Positions 26,808 through 33,799 of a DNA stretch of 64,000 nt are shown here, piece after piece. How positions within the stretch are numbered: the stretch's first letter is position 1; every line of letters starts with the position of its first letter. A program made the position numbers and the translations under genes. The DNA is from Brevirhabdus sp. (GTDB lineage: Bacteria; Pseudomonadota; Alphaproteobacteria; Rhodobacterales; Rhodobacteraceae): contig JAGXFH010000061.1 of NCBI GenBank assembly GCA_024637315.1, positions 1 to 64,000 of the forward strand, given 5' to 3'. Under the pieces are notes generated by a model. That model searched no databases, was not told the origin of the DNA, and saw nothing but the letters and a program-made list of their open reading frames with translations.

Positions 26808-27497
26808 CTACCCCACCACCACCTTCACCGCCCGCACCGACGGCTCGAACCGGCTGTAGGCGGCCAGCAGCCGGGCCGACAGGTGGGTTTCGACGTAATC
26901 CGCGACAAACCGCGACGGCGCGACCAGCGTCGCGGTGCCGCCCGCGACCTCGGCCTCGCTCAGCCGCGTGAACCAGGCCCGGCAGGTCGCCGGATCGCGC
27001 GCGTCAAGCGCCGCCAGCACCTGGCCCCACAGCCCGCCCTGCCCGTCCGTCGCCAGCGCCGGGCGCTGGAACGGGATCACCTTCGGCTCGGCCTCGGGCG
27101 TCAGGCCCTGGCCCTCTTCCATCCGGGCGGCGAAATCCGCGCCGATCCCGTCCCAGACCCCGCGGGTGTCCAGCAGCAGCTGGCCCAGGTCGATCTCGTA
27201 GACCGTGACCCGGCCCTTGACGCCGGCGCGCTTGACGCTGATCCAGCCGGCGGCCCGCAGCTTGGCCAGTTCGCGCTTGACCGTGCGCTCGTCCACCGAC
27301 CAGAGCCGCGCCATCTCGGCCCGGCCGATCGACAGTTCGTTGTTCTGCCAGTTGTAGCGGGTGGTGATCAGCACCATCAGCCGCAGGATCAGCCGCTGCC
27401 GGTGCTTGTCCAGCGCCAGCGCCTGCACGCCGAGCGCCGACAGGATGTCGTATTTCAGGGCCGCGGCATTGCGCCCGACCGGTTTCACCGCCAGCAT
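26808..27497 (-). CDS. repA: Plasmid replication initiator, DnaA-like type
   Basis: 229 residues. The N-terminal half has a winged-helix segment (ELSIGRAEMARLWSVDERTV then KRELAKLRAAGWISVKRAG). The C-terminal ~75 residues match DnaA domain I in layout: WGQVLAALDARDPATCRAWF, then TATLVAPSRFVADYVETHL. Rhodobacterales have a recognised class of extrachromosomal replicons whose initiator carries such a DnaA-like domain, next to parAB, which fits here. The gene is divergent from parA across a 482-base region that is the likely origin. A GGAG ribosome binding site precedes ATG. Without ATPase motifs it probably recruits host replication proteins. Confidence 0.8.
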   Translation of the reverse strand: MLAVKPVGRNAAALKYDILSALGVQALALDKHRQRLILRLMVLITTRYNWQNNELSIGRAEMARLWSVDERTVKRELAKLRAAGWISVKRAGVKGRVTVYEIDLGQLLLDTRGVWDGIGADFAARMEEGQGLTPEAEPKVIPFQRPALATDGQGGLWGQVLAALDARDPATCRAWFTRLSEAEVAGGTATLVAPSRFVADYVETHLSARLLAAYSRFEPSVRAVKVVVG

Positions 27498-27979
27498 GGT
27501 TGGCTCCGCTCGTATCCGTAGGGGTCTCCCCCGCCTCTTGCCCGATTATGCCGCGCTTTCAAACGCTATTCCGAGCTTGCCGATGATTAACGTCCAACCT
27601 TTCGATTCTGTCAAGGGTCCGCACGCCGCGCTGCCGCCAGCCATCCTGCCCCAATTCCCCCATTTCAATAAAATGGGTGACTCTCTGGTGATGGGGGACA
27701 GCCTGGATGACCCCGAATAGGGCCGGAATGTCCCCCTATCCCTCGCGGGTCCGGCCCTTGCGTCCCCCCATATCTGGTGGAACTGCGGCGGGCCTGCCGC
27801 GACCGGCCCTGCGCCGCCGCGCCCCCTGCCCCGAATCGCTGCCGCGGCTGGTTTCCAGGCGGATCTAACCCATGGGTAAGCTCGCCCGTGCAGGATAATA
27901 AGTTTTGCACAAAACGCAAATCCGGCGTAAATGGGGGAAAACAACGAAACAGCGTCCAGTGAAAAACGGAAAATCAGGC
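27498..27979. other. Probable origin and partition control region between repA and parA
   Basis: No gene is seen. The region holds a perfect hairpin cccattt-caata-aaatggg (27659-27677), an ataggg/ccctat dyad (27717-27739), a parS-like palindrome (27865-27880), and a 14-base palindrome gttttgcacaaaac (27902-27915) that contains ttttgcaca, a match to the DnaA-box pattern TTWTNCACA. The stretch 27890-27980 is AT-rich. This combination, between a DnaA-like initiator and parAB, is what an oriV/par region would look like; no long iteron array is visible. Confidence 0.6.
27865..27880. promoter_or_regulatory. parS-like palindrome, copy 1 (imperfect)
   Basis: ctaacccatgggtaag matches the 16-base pattern CTTACCC-NN-GGGTAAG with one changed base in the left arm. 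It lies 115 bases upstream of the parA start, where a partition complex could also regulate parAB. Confidence 0.65.
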
Positions 27980-29287
27980 ATGTATACCCACGAGGATCTG
28001 AGCAACCTCCAGAACCAGTCGCTGAAACTGCAGGGCTGGATCCGCCAGCAGACCTTCAGCCCAGAGCTGGAAAAGACCCTGCGCCGGTTCTCCAGCTGGG
28101 AGGTGGCGGAACTGATCTTCCGGATCAACCAGTCCACCTTCCGCGGCAAGCTGGCCGCCGATCCCAGCCTGCCCGCCGGCGAGGTCGAGCCGGACGGCCG
28201 GCAGCGCTGGTTCTCGCTGGAAGAGATCAACGAGCTGCGCCGCCGCATGAAGATCAACCGCCAAAGCCTGATGCCGACCCGCCCCGCCGGCAAGCGCGCG
28301 ATCCGGGCCGCGGTGGCCAATTTCAAGGGCGGCGCCGGCAAGTCCACCGTGGCGTTGCATTTCGCCCATGCCGCGGCGCTGGACGGCTACCGGGTGCTGG
28401 TCGTCGATTTCGACCCGCAGGCGACGCTCAGCCATTCGATGGGGCTCAACGATGTTTCGGAAGAGCATACCGTCTGGGGGATCATGGCCCGCGACCTGAT
28501 CCGCGAGACCGAGCGGATGAACCGCGGCCCGGTCGGCGCGGAATCGGGCAGCGCCCTGCCCCGCCGCCACCTGCCCGCCGCGATCACCGGCCTTGGCCTG
28601 GGCGAGTTGCGGATCGACGATTTCATCAAGCCGACCTCGTGGCCGACGATCGACGCGATCCCGTCCTGCGCCAACGCCGCCTTTGTCGAGTTCGCCAGCG
28701 CCCAGTACCGGCACCTGAATCCCGACTGGACGTTCTTCGCCGCGGTGTCGCGCTATCTCGACCAGATCCCCGACGAATCCTACGACCTGATCCTGTTCGA
28801 CTGCCCGCCGGCGATCGGTTACCAGTCGATGAACGCGGTCTTCGCGGCGGATGTGCTCTACATCCCCTCCGGCCCCGGCTACTGGGAATACGATTCCACC
28901 ACCAGCTTCATCGGCCAGCTAGCCGAGGCGCTCGAGGATCTGTCGCACGGCTTCGACAAGACCTTACCCACGGGTAAGTTAACGCTTCCGAAAGCATTCT
29001 ACGATATCCGCTTTCTGTTGACCCGTTACGAACCCGGCAACGATCTGCACCGCGCGATGCAGGATGCCTTCCGCAAGGTCTTCGGCGACCATGTCGCGGA
29101 GCATCCGGTCGAGATGACCCGCGCGGTCGAGCAATCGGGCCGGTTCCTCAGTTCGGTCTATGAAATGGACTACCGCGAGATGACCCGCGAGACCTGGCGT
29201 CGGGCGCGGTCCACATTCGACAGAGCATATGAAGAATTCCGCGCCACGCTGGTCGAGGCGTGGCAGAAGATGGAGGCTGACCAATGA
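27980..29287 (+). CDS. parA: Partition ATPase ParA (type Ia, with N-terminal HTH extension)
   Basis: 435 residues from MYTHEDLSNLQNQSLKLQGW. The N-terminal ~115 residues include an MerR-like/HTH segment (RQRWFSLEEINELRRRM). The deviant Walker A is NFKGGAGKSTVALHFA (about residues 114-125), followed by LVVDFDPQATLSHSMG and ILFDCPPAIGYQSMN. This is the large plasmid ParA type that both moves the plasmid and represses its own operon. An in-frame ATG at 27905 would lie inside the AT-rich palindrome and is less likely. The parB start overlaps the stop as ATGA. A parS-like palindrome lies inside the coding sequence and encodes TLPTGK. Confidence 0.92.
   Translation: MYTHEDLSNLQNQSLKLQGWIRQQTFSPELEKTLRRFSSWEVAELIFRINQSTFRGKLAADPSLPAGEVEPDGRQRWFSLEEINELRRRMKINRQSLMPTRPAGKRAIRAAVANFKGGAGKSTVALHFAHAAALDGYRVLVVDFDPQATLSHSMGLNDVSEEHTVWGIMARDLIRETERMNRGPVGAESGSALPRRHLPAAITGLGLGELRIDDFIKPTSWPTIDAIPSCANAAFVEFASAQYRHLNPDWTFFAAVSRYLDQIPDESYDLILFDCPPAIGYQSMNAVFAADVLYIPSGPGYWEYDSTTSFIGQLAEALEDLSHGFDKTLPTGKLTLPKAFYDIRFLLTRYEPGNDLHRAMQDAFRKVFGDHVAEHPVEMTRAVEQSGRFLSSVYEMDYREMTRETWRRARSTFDRAYEEFRATLVEAWQKMEADQ
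28963..28978. promoter_or_regulatory. parS-like palindrome, copy 2, inside parA
   Basis: cttacccacgggtaag, perfect 7-base arms around 2 bases, within parA at codons for TLPTGK. It is identical to copy 3 inside parB. Confidence 0.75.
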
Positions 29288-30381
29288 GCAGGAAACGCAG
29301 GATGTTCGACATCGACTTGCCCGAGATCGACGCAGTTCCGGTCGGCAAGACCCCCGACCGCGCGCTGGGGCAACGGCGCGGGCCGATGGCCTCGGCGATC
29401 TCCGAGAATGCCAGCGCGCTGCGCGAACGGCGCGAAACCGAAGACAGCATCCGCGCCGAGAATGACCGGCTGGCCACCGAATTCGTCCGGCTCAAGCGCG
29501 ACGGTCTGATCGTCGACCGGATCCCGCTTGACCGGATCGTGACCGAGAAACTGGTGCGTGACCGCAAGCCGGGCGAGGATGCCGATCTGGAAGAGCTGAA
29601 GACCTCGATCCGCGATGTCGGCCTGTCGAACCCGATCCGGGTCGAGCCGCGCGCGGATGGCAAGTTCGAACTGGTCCAGGGGATGCGCCGGCTGCAAGCC
29701 TACCGCGCGCTTCTGGACGAGACCGGCGAAGCGGAATTCGTGTCTATTCCAGCAGGAATAGGGTCTGAATCGGCCGAACTGCAAGACAGCTACCGCCGCA
29801 TGGTCGACGAGAACCTGATCCGCAAGGACATCTCTTTCGCCGAAATGGCGACGTTGGCCCGCCGCTACGCGGAGGATCCGGTGAATGATTGTCCCGACGT
29901 TTCGGATGCCGTGGCGCTGCTGTTCAAATCGGCCAGCTACACCAAGCGCAGCTACATCCGCGCCTTTGCCGAATTGCTGGCGCGGCTGGGCAAGCTGCTG
30001 GAATTCCCGCAGGTGATCCCGCGCAATGTCGGGGTCGAGTTGAAGCGCAAGCTGGATGCCGACCCGTCGCTGACCGTCCGGGTCAGTGCGGCGCTGCGCG
30101 ACGAGCCCGGCCGCGACGCTGCGCGCGAGGTCGTGATCCTGCGCGGCTTCGTCGAGGATCAGCCGCAGACCTTACCCACGGGTAAGACGGCCGGCACGGC
30201 GGCGGCCCGGCCGCGGCAGGCCAAGACCACGTTCCAGTTGGCGCTGGCCGATGGCGTGGCCCGCTGCAACGCGTCGCAAGGGCGGCTGGAGCTGCGCCAG
30301 GACCGCGACTTTTCCGCCATCGACCGACACCGGCTGGAACGCGCCGTGGCGGCCTTCTTCGACACGCTCGACGAATCCTGA
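29284..30381 (+). CDS. parB: Partition protein ParB
   Basis: 365 residues. The N-terminal domain has the nuclease-like ParB fold with RKPGEDADLEELKTSIRDVG, NPIRVEPRADGKFELVQGMR and RLQAYRALLDE (the CTP-binding region), then MVDENLIRKDISFAEMATLA and a central helix-turn-helix (SDAVALLFKSASYTKRSYIR). The C-terminal dimerisation part follows a linker containing TLPTGK, encoded by another parS-like palindrome. It overlaps parA by four bases. It should bind the four palindromes in and around this operon. Confidence 0.92.
   Translation: MSRKRRMFDIDLPEIDAVPVGKTPDRALGQRRGPMASAISENASALRERRETEDSIRAENDRLATEFVRLKRDGLIVDRIPLDRIVTEKLVRDRKPGEDADLEELKTSIRDVGLSNPIRVEPRADGKFELVQGMRRLQAYRALLDETGEAEFVSIPAGIGSESAELQDSYRRMVDENLIRKDISFAEMATLARRYAEDPVNDCPDVSDAVALLFKSASYTKRSYIRAFAELLARLGKLLEFPQVIPRNVGVELKRKLDADPSLTVRVSAALRDEPGRDAAREVVILRGFVEDQPQTLPTGKTAGTAAARPRQAKTTFQLALADGVARCNASQGRLELRQDRDFSAIDRHRLERAVAAFFDTLDES
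30171..30186. promoter_or_regulatory. parS-like palindrome, copy 3, inside parB
   Basis: cttacccacgggtaag, identical to the copy in parA and in the same reading frame, again encoding TLPTGK in a linker region of ParB. Confidence 0.75.
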
Positions 30382-30395
30382 GCCGGCCCCGCGAT

Positions 30396-30411
30396 CTTAC
30401 CCGCGGGTAAG
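30396..30411. promoter_or_regulatory. parS-like palindrome, copy 4, after parB
   Basis: cttacccgcgggtaag, a complete 16-base palindrome, in the 46-base gap between the convergent parB and recombinase genes. It could double as a terminator hairpin. Confidence 0.75.
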
Positions 30412-30427
30412 GTCGCGGCGACCCGCT

Positions 30428-31492
30428 TCAAAGCCCCGCCGCCTTCGTCAGGTTGACGCGAAACCGGTCGCGGCGGCGCTGGTAGCGCCGGGTCATCTCG
30501 GCGCTGGCATGGCCAAGCTGCTTCTGGACATACCGCTCGTCGATCTCTGCCGAACTGGCCAGGCCCGCGCGCAGGGAATGGCCGGAAAACAGCGCTAGCC
30601 GCTGTTTCTCGGGCAGGTCGGCGCGCAGGCCGGCCGCCAGCACCGTCTGCTTGACCAGCCGTGCCACGTGCTTGTCGCCCAGCCGGTCCGCCAACGCCCG
30701 CGCGCCATCGCGCGAGGTCCGCACGAAGACCGGCCCAAAGTCGATCCTGGCAAAGTGCAGCCATTGTTCCAGCGCATGGACCGGGCAGGTCCGATCGCTT
30801 GACCCACGGCCGATCTCGACCTCGCGCCAGCCGGTCTTGGCGTTCAGCGTCAGCAGCGCACCGCCGTCGAGGACGTCGATCCAGCCGCCGGAATCCGGCA
30901 TGTCATCCTTGTGGACGTCAAGGCGCACGATCTCGGATCGGCGCAAGCCGCCGACATAGCCCAGCAGCAGGATCGCCCGGTCCCTGAGGCCGCGCAGATC
31001 GAAGGGCAGGGTGGCGATCATGGCCAGGATGTCCTCGGCCATGATCGGCTCTTTCTGCGCCGGCGGGCGGGCGTGCTTGCGTCTGATCCCGGCCAGCACG
31101 CTGGCGATGTGCCGGTTCGCGCGATCCAGCGTGAAGCCGCGCTGGGTGCAGTTCCAGGCAAGGCCGGACAGGCGCCGCTCGATCGTGCTGACCGAAAGGG
31201 CAGGGGTCTTTCGCTGCGGGGCGGCCAGATCGGCAAGGTAAAGGCCGATCATCTGGGGCGAGGGCGGCAGCGGCTCTGCGCCGGTCATCCGGCACCAGCG
31301 GGTGAAATGCGCCCAGTCCTGCGCATAGGCCGTCAGCGTGTTGTCGGAGACCGCGGCGCGGGCATAGTCCCGCGCGGTCTCGACCAGCCGGTCCAGCGCG
31401 CCGGATCCGGCGACATGCGCGGGCAGGGCGATTTCGGCAGCGTCTTCTTGCGCCGCAGAGGGGCGTGGATTATACTCCTTGGGCATACGCAT
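30428..31492 (-). CDS. Tyrosine recombinase (XerC/D-like), probably replicon resolution
   Basis: About 354 residues from ATG at 31492 (an ATG two codons later is also possible). The N-terminal SAM-like domain (TARDYARAAVSDNTLTAYAQ) precedes a catalytic domain with Arg in GYVGGLRRSEIVRL, Lys in NAKTGWREVEI, the HxxR box GHSLRAGLASSA, His in LGHASAEMTRRY and the tyrosine nucleophile in TRRYQRR. It lies between parB and ccdAB, typical of a plasmid enzyme that resolves multimers rather than an integrase of a resident prophage. Its start is only 17 bases from the divergent ccdA start, so its promoter must overlap ccdA. Confidence 0.85.
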   Translation of the reverse strand: MRMPKEYNPRPSAAQEDAAEIALPAHVAGSGALDRLVETARDYARAAVSDNTLTAYAQDWAHFTRWCRMTGAEPLPPSPQMIGLYLADLAAPQRKTPALSVSTIERRLSGLAWNCTQRGFTLDRANRHIASVLAGIRRKHARPPAQKEPIMAEDILAMIATLPFDLRGLRDRAILLLGYVGGLRRSEIVRLDVHKDDMPDSGGWIDVLDGGALLTLNAKTGWREVEIGRGSSDRTCPVHALEQWLHFARIDFGPVFVRTSRDGARALADRLGDKHVARLVKQTVLAAGLRADLPEKQRLALFSGHSLRAGLASSAEIDERYVQKQLGHASAEMTRRYQRRRDRFRVNLTKAAGL

Positions 31493-31508
31493 GGTCCAGG
31501 AGGTTCCG

Positions 31509-31730
31509 ATGGGACGAATCAAGGTCAACCTGACGCTGGACGCCGAGGTGGCGGAAACCGCGCGGGCGCTTGGCCTGAACATGTCGCGGCTTGCCGAAGC
31601 CGCGATCGTCGAGGCCGCCAAGGTCGAGCGCAATCGGCAGTGGCGGGCGGAAAACAGCGACGCGATCGCGACCTATGCCGAAGAGGTGGCGCAGGACGGA
31701 TTGCCGCTGGCGCGGTTCAGAACCTTCTAG
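31509..31730 (+). CDS. ccdA: CcdA-type antitoxin
   Basis: 73 residues starting MGRIKVNLTLDAEVAETARA, the ribbon-helix-helix DNA-binding part, with the toxin-binding C-terminus EVERNRQ-like (AAKVERNRQWRAENSDAIAT) ending in the typical LARFRTF. A strong AGGAGG ribosome binding site precedes this ATG, and a -10-like tatact is at 31471-31476. It is 12 bases upstream of ccdB. It neutralises CcdB and represses the pair. Confidence 0.9.
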   Translation: MGRIKVNLTLDAEVAETARALGLNMSRLAEAAIVEAAKVERNRQWRAENSDAIATYAEEVAQDGLPLARFRTF

Positions 31731-31742
31731 GCGGTTGTCCCG

Positions 31743-32036
31743 ATGGCGCAATTCGATCTTTATCGTCTGAGCGGCGGGCAGCTGGTCGTTGACCTGCAGA
31801 CCGACCTGATCGGCATCGAGGCGTCGCGCATCGCGGCACCGCTGCGCGAGGCGGGCCGCTATGCCGCCTTTCCGGGGCTGACGCCGACCGTTGCGTTCGA
31901 CGGGGACACCTGGATCGTGCGGGTGCAGGAACTCGCCGCCATTCCGGGCGCGGAATTGGGCGCGCCGGTCGGTTCCCTGTCCGACCACCGCGATGCGCTG
32001 AAGCGGGCGCTGGATATCCTGATCGACGGAGTCTGA
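31743..32036 (+). CDS. ccdB: CcdB-type toxin (DNA gyrase poison)
   Basis: 97 residues with the CcdB pattern: MAQFDLYRLSGGQLVVDLQT at the start, RIAAPLREAGRYAAFPGLTP in the middle and GSLSDHRDALKRALDILIDG at the end, aligning with the gyrase-binding C-terminal helix of F-plasmid CcdB. With ccdA it forms a type II addiction module that kills plasmid-free cells, consistent with the surrounding replicon maintenance genes. Confidence 0.9.
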   Translation: MAQFDLYRLSGGQLVVDLQTDLIGIEASRIAAPLREAGRYAAFPGLTPTVAFDGDTWIVRVQELAAIPGAELGAPVGSLSDHRDALKRALDILIDGV

Positions 32037-32160
32037 TCCGCCCGGCCGGCGGGACCGGCCGCACAGATCGCCCACCCGCCCGGTTCCCCGATGAAACGCA
32101 AGACTGCCCGACGGCGGCGCGCGGTCCGGATCGGTGCGGTGATCAAACGAGGCGGCGATG

Positions 32161-32217
32161 GTCATGTTCCGAAGCCTATTGCCCTACGTCCGATAAGGCA
32201 AGATTATTGGACATGAC
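32161..32217. repeat. Nested inverted repeats between ccdB and DUF1403
   Basis: An outer pair gtcatgt/acatgac (32161-32167, 32211-32217) encloses an inner pair ttgcc/ggcaa (32179-32183, 32197-32201) separated by 13 bases, in an AT-richer patch. It could be a ccdAB terminator, an operator, or a recombination site for the neighbouring tyrosine recombinase. No gene is seen in 32037-32290. A near-palindrome cactatattgtg follows at about 32249-32260, near the likely promoter of the DUF1403 gene. Confidence 0.45.
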
Positions 32218-32290
32218 AGGATCCGGCAAGCTGCGGCGGTTGATACACTATATTGTGGTCAAAAGCGCCGTGGCGCGATAGTCTTGTAGC

Positions 32291-33181
32291 ATGACACAAG
32301 CCGGCGCCAGCCTTACCGACGACACTGCGATGATATCCCGGATGCCAGGCTGGATCACCCTGCGCGGTGCGCAAACGCCCGAAGATGTGGCGTTTTTGTC
32401 AGGCGCGGCGCTGAGTTCCCTGCATCTTGTGCTTGCCTGCGCCGACCTCCCCCAGGCCTTGTTGCGCGAGCGTCTGGCGCTGCGCGCCGCAGAGGCTTGC
32501 GTGGCCCTGTCCGGACGGGCCGAGCGGGCAGGGGCGTTGCGCGACGAAGTGCATTTGCTGCGGCCCGCAGATCAGCCGGGCCCGGCAGGGGCGGTTTGCC
32601 TGCAGTGGCGGCAGGCGGTCGAACGGCCGGTCGCGGTCAAGGCGTTGCACCGGGCGCTGCCGGGGCAGCCGCCAGAGCGGATCGCGGCGTGGCTGGATGC
32701 GGGGCAGGGGGCGCCGGTGACCCGTGCCGCCGCGGTGATCGGTGCGGTTCTGGCCGACGCGCCGCGCGCCGCGACAGAGGCGCTGATCCTGGGCGACGGC
32801 GCGCTGGCGCAGGCCCTGGGCTGGGACCACCTGGTGCCGCTGCTGGCGACGGGGTTGAAACCCCGCGACCTGCGCAAAGGCGGCGACGAGTTGCGGCTGG
32901 CCTGTCACCGCGCCGTCGTCGCCGCGGTCCTCGAGGCCAGCCGGCTTGCCGCCGACCTGACCCGCCGGGCGGGCCGGTTGCGCGGGGTCGCGCCCAGGCT
33001 TCGGGCCAGGGGGGCAGGGCAGGCGGTCGCGCTGTTCCTGACCCGCGATGCGGTGGCGCCCGCGGCGCTGGCCGGCCTGATGTCGGACCGCGCGGCGCGC
33101 CGGCTGTGCGACCGCCTGGTGGAGCTTGGCGCGGTGCGCGAACTGACCGGGCGCGACACGTTCCGGCTGTACGGTGTCTGA
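32291..33181 (+). CDS. DUF1403 family protein
   Basis: 296 residues, all-alpha and Ala/Arg-rich, matching DUF1403 proteins of alphaproteobacterial plasmids (EVHLLRPADQPGPAGAVCLQ W, ALGWDHLVPLLATGLKPRDL are family-like segments). The last ~50 residues look like a winged helix (LFLTRDAVAPAALAGLMSDR then LCDRLVELGAVRELTGRDTF). It overlaps scpB by 8 bases, so the two are co-translated. No biochemical function is established. Because kleisin ScpA, the usual partner of ScpB, also ends in a winged helix, DUF1403 may take its place; this is inference. Confidence 0.75.
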   Translation: MTQAGASLTDDTAMISRMPGWITLRGAQTPEDVAFLSGAALSSLHLVLACADLPQALLRERLALRAAEACVALSGRAERAGALRDEVHLLRPADQPGPAGAVCLQWRQAVERPVAVKALHRALPGQPPERIAAWLDAGQGAPVTRAAAVIGAVLADAPRAATEALILGDGALAQALGWDHLVPLLATGLKPRDLRKGGDELRLACHRAVVAAVLEASRLAADLTRRAGRLRGVAPRLRARGAGQAVALFLTRDAVAPAALAGLMSDRAARRLCDRLVELGAVRELTGRDTFRLYGV

Positions 33182-33770
33182 CGTGGCAGGCCCGGTCCTC
33201 GATCGCGCGCTGGAGGATCTGCCGCCGGAATTGCGCTGGCGCGAATGGATGCGGCGCATCGAGGCGGTGCTGTTCGCCAGCGCCTCACCGGTGCCGCGAG
33301 GGGATCTGGCGCGGGTCGTGGGGCAGGGGGCGAGCGTCGATCTGCTGATCGAGGATCTGGCCGCCGATCTGGCCGGGCGGCCGTATGAGGTGGCGCGCGT
33401 CGCCGACGGCTGGCTGCTGCGCACCCGGTCGATCTATGCGCCCGCCATCCGCGCGGCGGCGGATGTGGGCGGGCAAGACCTGGATCTGCGGGAGTTCGAC
33501 GTGGCGGTGCTGACCGCCATTGCCTGTCACCAGCCGATCACCCGCGACGGGCTGAAGGACATCTTTGGGCACGAGATCAGCCGCGACCTGATCGGACGGC
33601 TGCACGCCCGCGACCTCATCGCCACCGGCCCGCGCGCGCCCCGCCGCGGCGCGCCCTACACCTTCGTGACGACCGAGGCATTCCTGGTGGCGTTCGGGAT
33701 ACAGAGCCTGGGTGATCTGCCCGATCCCGAGCAACTGGCCGATGCCGGAGTGACGCCCGCGGTCGATTGA
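33174..33770 (+). CDS. scpB: SMC-Scp complex subunit ScpB homologue
   Basis: 198 residues read from a GTG start. It shows the ScpB pattern of two winged-helix domains: RIEAVLFASASPVPRGDLAR in the first and LREFDVAVLTAIACHQPITR, DLIGRLHARDLIATG in the second, then APRRGAPYTFVTTEAFLVAF and LGDLPD. ScpB binds the kleisin ScpA in chromosome condensin, but no scpA or smc is present here; its only co-translated partner is the DUF1403 gene. In this setting it probably serves plasmid maintenance. Confidence 0.85.
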   Translation: MSDVAGPVLDRALEDLPPELRWREWMRRIEAVLFASASPVPRGDLARVVGQGASVDLLIEDLAADLAGRPYEVARVADGWLLRTRSIYAPAIRAAADVGGQDLDLREFDVAVLTAIACHQPITRDGLKDIFGHEISRDLIGRLHARDLIATGPRAPRRGAPYTFVTTEAFLVAFGIQSLGDLPDPEQLADAGVTPAVD

Positions 33771-33799
33771 TCCGGGCTGGGCGCGACATCAGCACGGCC

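Noticed and set aside
30428-31492. Tyrosine recombinase as an integrase of an integrated island or phage
   Set aside because: It sits inside the replicon backbone beside parB and ccdAB, with no tRNA, att repeats or phage genes nearby.
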